From the NCBI GenBank assembly GCA_023053685.1, contig JALIGW010000013.1, positions 17,878,501 through 17,942,500 of the forward strand: a DNA stretch of 64,000 bases, written 5' to 3'. Of the stretch, positions 56,460-64,000 are shown one piece after another; position 1 is the stretch's first letter, and each line of letters starts with the position of its first letter. This stretch comes from Diadophis punctatus similis. Its lineage: Eukaryota; Chordata; Lepidosauria; Squamata; Dipsadidae. Below the pieces are notes generated by a model. The model was given only the letters and a program-made list of their open reading frames with translations. It was not told the DNA's origin and searched no databases. The position numbers and the translations under genes are program-made.

Positions 56460-57121
56460 TTCCCCACCCCTGCTCTAAAGAACAGTAAAATGGAAAAACA
56501 GGTCTAGGGCTATGATAGATTGCATAATTATAAATTTAGCAGGAGAAACACTTTCTGTTACATTTCACTTTTACTTGCCTTTCTCTGTCAGTTTTCAGTG
56601 CTCTTCTTATGGCAATGGAGAGGCTCTTTCTAGGCACAATGTTGTAGAGTAAAAATGGTAGTGTTGCCTGGTTACATTTTATCACTTGGGAATTAATGCT
56701 CCAGAGGGCTCAGTCTGCATTACATTCGAAAGGGATTTCTTAATAATTTATTAGTGATATACGCTCAGGTGGAAATGATATTTGTTACACTTTAGTTATC
56801 ATACAAGTGTTCATCTTAATAACTGATTAATACTAATACTAATTAATATTAATAATTAATATTAATTAATATTAATAATTGAAATTACTACTTTTTAAAT
56901 AAAAATATAAACTATATGGGTTCAGTATGAGTTTTTAACATATTTTATGTTAAAGGCTTCAGAAATGGAGTTTTTAATGATCCATGTTTCTACAGAAGAC
57001 TCAGGACTAATTTATTACTTTGGCAGTTTGTGAAACATATTTTACATTACAACACAATTTTCATTTTAAAATCTTTGAATTGATGTAACTGATGCAAATA
57101 CATTTAACAAGGTCAGTTTAA
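56460..57121. other. Non-coding DNA with a short (TTAATA) patch
   Basis: An AATATTAAT-rich tract lies at 56820-56880. Nothing else recognised. Confidence 0.45.
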
Positions 57122-57255
57122 CTCGGGTGTCAAACTTGCGGCTCATGGGCCGGATGTGTCACGTGCTGGCCACGCCCACCCCCGGTTTAGCGAAGGGGAA
57201 AAAGTTGTGATACGTCACGTGACAACAACATGACGTCGCGAGTTTGACACCCCTG
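57122..57255. mobile_element. Short MITE, 134 bp, hAT-like or piggyBac-like
   Basis: Left end CTCGGGTGTCAAACTTGCG, right end CGCGAGTTTGACACCCCTG: inverted repeats of about 18 bp. The middle has GTCACGTGACAACAACATGA. Flanks are TTTAA on both sides (57117-57121 and 57257-57261), which could hint at a TTAA (piggyBac) target, while the CAGGGGTG-type end is hAT-like. Confidence 0.72.
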
Positions 57256-57364
57256 GTTTAAATGCTTGGGCCAGCAAAAGATTTACCATATTCTAGGACA
57301 CTATTCCAAATATTGTAGGTAAAAATTTCAGAAACAAATTTTGCATGTCTCTCAGTTTTTATCT

Positions 57365-57475
57365 CTGTAATAAGGGGGCTAGAATTTATTTATTTGGCAC
57401 ATGTGCCACTCCATTTCTGAATACCCTAGCAGTTTACATAACAACATAAAATTAAAACATAAAAATCAGTAGTAT
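57365..57475 (-). mobile_element. L3-type LINE 3' end fragment
   Basis: TTTATTTATTTGGCACATGT and CCTAGCAGTTTACATAACAA are the reverse complement of a CR1/L3 3' UTR plus (AAAT)n tail. Short and decayed. Confidence 0.5.
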
Positions 57476-57811
57476 AAGTGTAACAGCAAGAAAGCTCTTT
57501 ACTGTGAGTCCCAATGCCTTTTTGTATAGTGACTTGTTTGCAGTTCTTTGATAATACTGTATAATAGTCTGTGTGTGAGAGAGAGAGTGGTCCTAGAGAT
57601 TGGGGAACCATCATTTAGAAGGCTCAAGCAAGGGTCTCTGCAGATGACATTCTTTCAGATTTGTAACTCTGAGCAAGAGACGCACTTTCGACATAGAAAA
57701 GATGGTCTGGGCAATATCCAGTCACTCATTTACTGTATATAGGTAGCAACCCAGAGTTCTCACTCAAGGCTCAAATGACCAAACCTAAATTATCCTACTT
57801 TGTACACATTA

Positions 57812-58010
57812 TGTGGAGGCGTGACATCTCAAGGGAAGGCTCTAATGCTGGTGAAAGATGAAAAGACCAGCAGCAAGATGGATGACCAGCATTATGATAG
57901 CAGGGAGTGCACATTGGAAGACCAGGTTAGAGACAGATTGTCATGAAGAAAACCAATCTATGTGGTCACTAAGAGTCAATACTGACTTGATGGCACATAA
58001 TAAATAAATC
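57812..58010 (+). mobile_element. BovB LINE 3' end
   Basis: Broken translation keeps the BovB ORF2 C-terminal pattern (MxRRDISxEGxNAGE..., then a GRP-type triplet). The end TCACTAAGAGTCAATACTGA and CTTGATGGCACATAATAAAT is the diagnostic BovB 3' terminus. BovB is known for horizontal spread among squamates, ruminants and ticks. Confidence 0.82.
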
Positions 58011-58261
58011 CAAGCTATGTAAGTGATAACCAGCACCTTGCTTTTTTACCTAGAAACTGACTAGCACTAATGCAACAACTACAACTGGTGTACTTCTTTA
58101 ATGTGGAAATGCATTCTGCGGGTTTCTGCTTCTAACTGAATAAGTTTGGCTTCATAATAAGGTGTGGCACAGGATGTGGAACAAGCAGGAAGCATTCCCT
58201 GTGCCTATTCATCCTTTTGTAATCAGCAATCCAGAAGCAATACAAAGGGCAAATGTACAGT

Positions 58262-58395
58262 AATCATTTATTTATTTATTTCATTTATTTGTTCTATTTA
58301 TATCCTGCTGCAATCCAAGCTGCTCTTAGCAATTTACATGATATAGTATAGAAGCTAAAACACCCACAGTAAGTCTTAAAAATACAGTACCACAA
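58262..58395 (-). mobile_element. L3-type LINE 3' end fragment
   Basis: (TTTA)n, then TTGTTCTATTTATATCCTGC and TTAGCAATTTACATGATATA. It is the reverse complement of an L3-like 3' UTR and tail, similar to 57365. Confidence 0.55.
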
Positions 58396-59001
58396 TTCAA
58401 AATAGACCCTGCAGTGAATCAAGAATCACAGGCAAAAATAACAGGAAGTTGAACATTCAGATAAAAGATGGCTAAAATTCACTTGTGCAATTAGACAGGT
58501 GCTTTAGAGCAGAATAGCTGAAACTGACTAGTATTTATAGCTGAAACTGGTAAATGCAGGGAAACTGTCAAATAAGTAGCAAAAGTTTAATTTATCGTTC
58601 TCCATTTTCTGGAGAGTGCACATGGAAAGGTGGGGATGCTGCATCAAAAGATAAATATCTCATGGATGCCATTTCAAAATTGAGTAGATACACCCTTTCT
58701 TGAAATACAGCTGGTTTGCTTTCCATTTCTCTATCTTCTTGAAAGTTTGGGAATAAATTAATTTGCCTTCAGGAAATGGGGCCAGGCTGACCTGGGGAGA
58801 AAGTGACAAGTATGAAAGGAACTAAGGAAACCAAATTATTAATGGAGAGGACAAATGTAGGAGAAACATGGCTACAGTCAAGGCTATCTAGTGACCAGAG
58901 GAATTCCTTCCCAACTCTGCTCACATCTACAATAGGTCAACTGGTCTTGTTTCCAAGATAATGGATTGACAAAGGCTTACAAAGATAGGAGGGAAGTAGA
59001 A
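58396..59001. other. Non-coding DNA, no recognisable element
   Basis: Nothing recognised. Confidence 0.4.
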
Positions 59002-59431
59002 TGTCAGAACTGTCATCATATGCTTGAGCTTCGCATCTGCTAGCTGCCAATCTGCCATGAACTATGAGAGGAAGCTGATTGGGGCAGGGGGAAGCTAACT
59101 ACTCATTGTATCTTCCAGACACACTAGCTGAAGGTCAAAATGCTGGGAATGGAATGCAATGGCTCACCAACCAGCCCGCCATTGAAGAGACAGTTCCCAA
59201 AACAATTTATTCAAATATAATTGGATAATAAGGGGCCAGGAAGAGGGAGGAACTGAGGAGGAACTGAACGGGGAAAGTTAACCGGGAAAATTTGGTGCGC
59301 GAACTTCAGTTCGGGGTTTACTGTATTGAAATCCACTTGGCCTTTAGTAAAGTAAATCTTTCACACCAAATGAAAGTGAGAATCGTTCTTAATTAAAGGA
59401 CCAAGAGATAGGAGGAGTCATAGGACTGACA
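59002..59431 (+). mobile_element. Solo LTR, ~430 bp, with 4/5-bp TSD
   Basis: Begins TGTCAGAACTG and ends ATAGGACTGACA, a TG...CA element. Flanks TAGAA (58997-59001) and TAGTA (59432-59436) differ at one base. The 3' part (CCACTTGGCCTTTAGTAAAG, GAGAATCGTTCTTA) is shared in order with 63200-63635. No primer-binding site or coding region follows, so it is a solo LTR. Orientation is inferred from the shared terminal layout. Confidence 0.65.
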
Positions 59432-61844
59432 TAGTATTGGTTTTAAGGAGAAAATAATCCTTAGTCCAATATCTTACTGATGACTCAAGGCTGTTGGATG
59501 CTTGAGCTAAGGACTGGATGAAGTCAATATTGTGCAATTAAGGGAAATGTTGAGAGTGTCAGAGAAAGTAGAGGTAGGACTATAAAACAGCACATATGGG
59601 GAAAGGGAATTGTGTTTATAGAGCAGCCCTCAACCCAAAGCAGTTATTGATCACAGATTTAGGTGGGGAAAGTACTTTGCTTCCATTAGAAGCACAACCA
59701 TAAATCAAAATGGCACTCTTAGACTTTGAAAACAATGTATTTTCTCTAGGGGTTGTATAATTGAATAATAACCTTATCTTTTTTCATAAGCTATCTTAGC
59801 AATTTCGCTTTTGAGATTTCTATGTATTGTGTAAAGTTATACATCTAATTCCAAGGAACTGAAGACCATAAGCTTCCTGGGCAACATCAAATTCTACTAA
59901 GAATTCAGGTCAGGGACTCCTTCCTTGTTTCCTAGCAACTTAGGATAGTGGGGCTTTTTCTGTTTGAATGAAATCATTCAGCAACAGAGACCAGGATCAT
60001 TTGCACGGCCTAAGGCAATATTTTGCATACACTTGGGAAGAAGCTCTGTAACATAACACATTCCTGCCTGTTTATAAGAAGAGGGCTCTGCCTTTTGAAT
60101 CAGATTGAATCAACATTACTTCAGCCTCCTTTAACGTGAAGAATAGGATTAGGATTCGGCTTTTATTACTGCTTTGTTGGTTGTCAAGGTGAGGCATTTA
60201 TCTTCAAACCATGTACTTTCCTAGTTACTGAATTTGGTAAATCAAAACTGTATTCAGGTAAAGACTTCCACGTCCTATTGATCTAGCTGAAGCAAAGATT
60301 TCCAAAGATTTCTTGGTTACTAATGCAAACAAAATAGAATGGGGCAAGCCTTTTTCTATTGTATTTAATTAGGAATACTGCCAAATGTTGCTTATTGTTT
60401 CCATTTGTATAGTGTAGGAAACAGCCTTTACTTTTTTGAAATTAATCAGGATTGATGTAATTAAAAAAATACTTTGTTGGAGTGATAGTATAATATATGC
60501 ATGTGCCCTCCAAGAAAATTGATGCATTGTTGACTATGGTAATATTGTAAGTAATCTGTAAAGGATCTGCATAAATTTTTAATGTTTTCAAATGTGAGTT
60601 CCCTAGAATTGTAGCTTTTCAATGTTATTTTGCTTATTTTATTTATAATTATGCAAAGCAGACACTGAATTTTCAATTTAAATTTCTAAAATTTCTTCGT
60701 GTTCACTACTTTTGTTTATGATCAACATTTTGTGAATTACGTATTGGAATCTTTGTTTAATTTCTTTAAATAAACGAGTGCTTATTCAGATAATAAAATC
60801 AAATCATACTTTGGCTAGATGCCCAGATCTGTAATTATACTGTAATTTTGTTTGTTTAGTTTTGGCTTAGCATGATATTGAAACCAGGTCTTGTTACTTG
60901 CATGTTATAGATGATGGTTTAACTTAATGTCTGTCAGATTTCCTGGAAAAACTTAAGCAGAAATTCCAGGATATTAGATAGAGTCTGAGATATGAAACAC
61001 ATGGCTAAATAAAAAACTTTATTGCATATTAGAATGAAGTCATAAAGGAGTCGGTTGATCTTTATTGCTTTTTCTTCCTGCCACTTTTTGAAAACTGCTC
61101 ATAGCCTTGAAATTGAATTGTTGTTAATCATTTATATAACTGATTTATCTTATCTTCAGTATTTCTGTTGAAATGCTGGCTGTTGTTTAGGTTCTTACTA
61201 TGTGAACCACACCACTGTAGGAAGCTATCAGATCTGCGCTATAAAAGTCCAGAAGATTGTGAGAGTTTTATGTATACTACTGTCTAGATTTTAGCCTCCC
61301 AAATTGGGTAGCCCTATTTGTTCAAAATATAATTAAAATAAATAATAGACATGACATATGAAAACAGCCTATGTTTTAGCCTTCACAAGGAGTGTTTGAG
61401 GAAAAAAATCTTCCTCAAGTTCTGAGAATTGTTAAATTGTACCTCTGTATTTCTGATGTGCTGTGCCAAATTAGAACATTTATTATTGCTACTATGGAAA
61501 GATTGAAGCTGTATATTTTTATTGTAGAATACAAAAAAAAATTCTGAATCCTGAAAATAGAATAGGTGTTGGGTTTGTTGAAAGGATAGCATCTTGCTAG
61601 CATTTGTAAATTTTATTTTAGATTAATATAAGAGGGTAGGTTTGGTATAAAAATTGGAGAATGCTCTACCCCTAAAAGCATTTAGGGCTTTAGGCAATAT
61701 AATGTTTGTTGCAAACAAAGAGAAAACAGTAGTTAGGTTGATTTTTATATTTGCTTATCAACAGGGAATTCAAGGATACCATAGAATAGATTATCATGAC
61801 TTCTCCCTTTTCTTGTGAATTGCTTTCATGGACTTTAAATTCAG
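59432..61844. other. Non-coding DNA, no recognisable element
   Basis: Long AT-rich stretch without repeats that could be named. Open frames on the minus strand near 60461-60676 and 61383-61603 are AT-driven and not called. Confidence 0.4.
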
Positions 61845-61943
61845 TGTGGTTCCTTCATCACAAATAAATAATCTTCACATACTCAATTTTACAAGACTAA
61901 AAACCCCTCATAATACTGCAGAAACTGTGCTAGTTCACTCAAG
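61845..61943 (+). other. Weak candidate exon
   Basis: A 99-bp segment lies between TTTAAATTCAG and the consensus donor AAG|GTAAGT. One frame is open and reads VVPSSQINNLHILNFTRL and onward, with no recognised similarity. The strong donor is the only good signal; the pyrimidine tract is about 25 bp from the AG. It could be a 5' UTR exon of the gene starting at the CpG island, or chance. Confidence 0.2.
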
Positions 61944-62899
61944 GTAAGTAATATTACCTTATACTACTTCTTGCAATATTAGTATGATGTTTAGGCAATT
62001 GCTTTTTCTTTTATCTTAATTCTGATAAGCAAATATGGACGATGGGTAATCATCATATCTTTACCACTTCTACTGAATCCGGTGTAAACTATCCCTGCCA
62101 ATAATAATAACAATATTTCTAAATTAACAGAGTTGTAGCGATCTTAATTACTTGAGTATGAAGTCACTACGCTGTCAGCTCTTGCTCTCCTTTTCAACAA
62201 TTATATGGCCAGTGTAATAAAATGAGACAAGATATTATGTTTACCCAGTTTATACCATGATAGATTCCTATAAAAATGGATTTAGTTATTAGAACATATA
62301 TTGCTATTTAGTTAATTTAAAATTATTGATAATTTCTCCTAAAATAACTAAATTCCTAATCATGAACTAACAATGACCTACCAGATTCTCTCCCTCATTC
62401 TGTATTAGATTTATCAGATTTACTCTGAGATGCATAACTATAAATCTAAAGCTGAAAAGGTTCCATATGTTTCTGCTTAGAGGATCAGTATGAATTTCAG
62501 GTCATTTAATGAGCTAGTTCCAACAAGAAAAGCCAAAGATATCCTAGAAAGAATGTGAGAGGGACATCTACTTTAGCAAATGCCACTCTTTGGATGGGTA
62601 GTCTTCAGTTGGAGGCATTGGAGGAAAAGTAGGCAAGAAGCCAACTATGCAAAAACAGCATCCATAGTCTTCACGATCTCCTTGCTCAAATGTTAGACTG
62701 AGGACCCTCTCAGAAAAGCATTTGGGCCTCACTGCTCCAGGAAAAAACCTGGACTCTCTCAGTTGTACATGGTCCTCACCATTTATTCCCAGAGCTTCTG
62801 AGACTGAGGCACAGAGATAGACATGGTTTTCTGGAGCAGCTGACTACTTCAGTGCCTTTTTGAACCTTCAGAACAAGACTGTGAAGCAAGTAGTGGTGT
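61944..62899. other. Non-coding DNA, no recognisable element
   Basis: Nothing recognised. Confidence 0.4.
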
Positions 62900-63187
62900 C
62901 AGAGTTGGGTTCCTGCCGGTTCGGACAGGTTCTATAGAACTGGTAGTGGGAATTTTCCCCCACTCGCTGAACCGGCAGAGATGGCCGGCTTGACATGCCA
63001 CCGAATCGGCTCTCTCAGCAGCGCCATAGGCAGTGCCATCTTGTTTTTTGCTTTTGTGCACGCGCAGAAGCTTTTTTTTTGCTTCTGAACATGTGCAGAA
63101 GCTGGGTTTTTAGCACTGTGCATGTGCGTGCCCGTGCGGCACATGAGGAAGTGAACTGGCAGCAAGGTAAGTCAGAACCCACCCCTG
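62900..63187. mobile_element. hAT-type MITE, 288 bp, 7/8-bp TSD
   Basis: Left end CAGAGTTGGGTTCCTGCCGG, right end CAGAACCCACCCCTG. Flanks AGTGGTGT (62892-62899) and AGTGATGT (63188-63195). It shares CAGCGCCATAGGCAGTGCCA and GCTTTTGTGCACGCGCAGAA with 30194-30447. Confidence 0.88.
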
Positions 63188-63199
63188 AGTGATGTGGTC

Positions 63200-63635
63200 C
63201 CAATCTATTGTTTGAGACCTGCCACCTCATGTCTAGTTCTGCAATTGTTTCCGTACCAGTCTACCATAAACCCTGGGAGGAGGGTGAGAGGGAGGAGGAG
63301 CACTTGGGAGGAGAGGGAAAGTTAAGAAAGTGAAGGTGCCTGGCAAGACAGCATTTCAAGATCACTCTGTGATGAGAAGAATGCAGCTGCAAGCCAGCCT
63401 AGAATCAGAGCGGCCGTTTCCAAAACATCTTTGAAATTGATTGGACAGTGGGGCACCAGCAACGGGAAGTGCTTAAGTGGGAAAAAAGGTTTCATTTAGG
63501 GTTTTGGCACGCAAATTTCAGTTCCGGCTTTGCACTACTGTATTTCACTTGGCTTCTAGTAAACTATACCTTTCTCAACCTGATGATGTTAAGGATCGTT
63601 TTTACTTAGAAGCCTAAGGTGAGGCAGGTCTGACA
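63200..63635 (+). mobile_element. LTR-like copy related to 59002, left end unclear
   Basis: It shares ordered words with 59002-59431: GGGAAAGTTAA, the TTTGGCACGCAAATTTCAGT / TTTGGTGCGCGAACTTCAGT pair, ACTGTATT, CACTTGGCTTCTAGTAAACT and GGATCGTTTTTACTTAGAAG. It ends GGCAGGTCTGACA. A hAT element lies just to its left. The two copies are diverged, so they are probably separate insertions of one family. Confidence 0.6.
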
Positions 63636-64000
63636 TTTCGAGAAAAAATGTTAGTGGGAACTCAGATTGCTTTCAGTAAATGCTTCCATGAGACAGAGGT
63701 TTTACTTGCATGAGTGGGGAAGCATTAAGAGAGAGAAATTAGGATGTCTCTACTTACATGTGTTTGCTTATAAAATTAATTCAGTGATGAGCATTGTTTC
63801 AGCATTATGATGCAATAAAAATTAAATTAAATTTTAAGATTTTTGTGATTATAAGTAATCCTTGAAATACATGTAATTCTCATGAGTAAAGGTGTTTAAA
63901 AATAAAGACACAATAAATGTTACCAGATAAGAAGCCTTACTTCTTAGGATCTACTGCACTGAAGATGTTACCTGCTATGATAATGACAAATTTTCAACCC
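63636..64000. other. Non-coding DNA, no recognisable element
   Basis: Nothing recognised up to the right edge. Confidence 0.4.

Noticed and set aside
59002..63635. One complete LTR retrotransposon
   Set aside because: No gag or pol similarity between the two LTR-like copies, they are diverged, and the left one has its own near target duplication.

Overview
This window is from the nuclear genome of a vertebrate, most likely a colubroid snake. The evidence is one multi-exon coiled-coil gene with GT-AG introns in AT-rich DNA, plus a squamate repeat load: CR1/L2/L3-type LINEs, an (AATAG)n array joined to a LINE 3' end, BovB 3' ends, tRNA-derived SINEs, and many hAT and TA-flanked (mariner-type) MITEs. 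There are no bacterial-type genes, CRISPR arrays or operons.

2.8-47.7 kb, TSGA10 (+ strand): nineteen exons can be placed by splice sites, reading phase and remembered similarity to human TSGA10 and its paralogue CEP135. They join without a stop into 864 residues ending at a TAA at 47487-47489, with an AATAAA at 47663. The last ~694 residues match the familiar ~698-residue mammalian protein. The first ~170 residues lie upstream of the mammalian start and resemble the matching part of CEP135, so the snake gene appears to keep a longer, CEP135-like N terminus. The true 5' end is beyond the left edge. One intron (39728-46494) uses a GC donor.

The introns hold nearly all the mobile DNA: a full-length but dead 4.1-kb LINE (20.16-24.29 kb), a Ty3/Gypsy integrase fossil (13.2-13.95 kb), a nested LINE/microsatellite knot (26.6-28.2 kb), a hAT element containing a solo LTR and a second hAT (29.7-30.5 kb), a ~650-bp (ATATT)n array (33.8-34.4 kb), and a hAT element inside the end of a mariner-type MITE (41.6-43.1 kb). 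Six of about twelve hAT-type copies keep perfect 8-bp target-site duplications and three more match at 7 of 8 positions.

47.7-64 kb: after the TSGA10 3' end comes a CpG-rich block (49.9-50.5 kb) with CCAAT and GC boxes and a good splice donor at 50243, probably the promoter and noncoding first exon of the next + strand gene. From remembered human gene order this could be CRACDL (KIAA1211L); nothing in the sequence proves it. The rest looks like a long first intron or intergenic DNA with MITEs, BovB ends, a 101-bp palindrome and two related LTRs. One weak candidate exon lies at 61845-61943.

All calls were made by eye. Family names for repeats are at class or superfamily level, and comparisons with human proteins are from memory.
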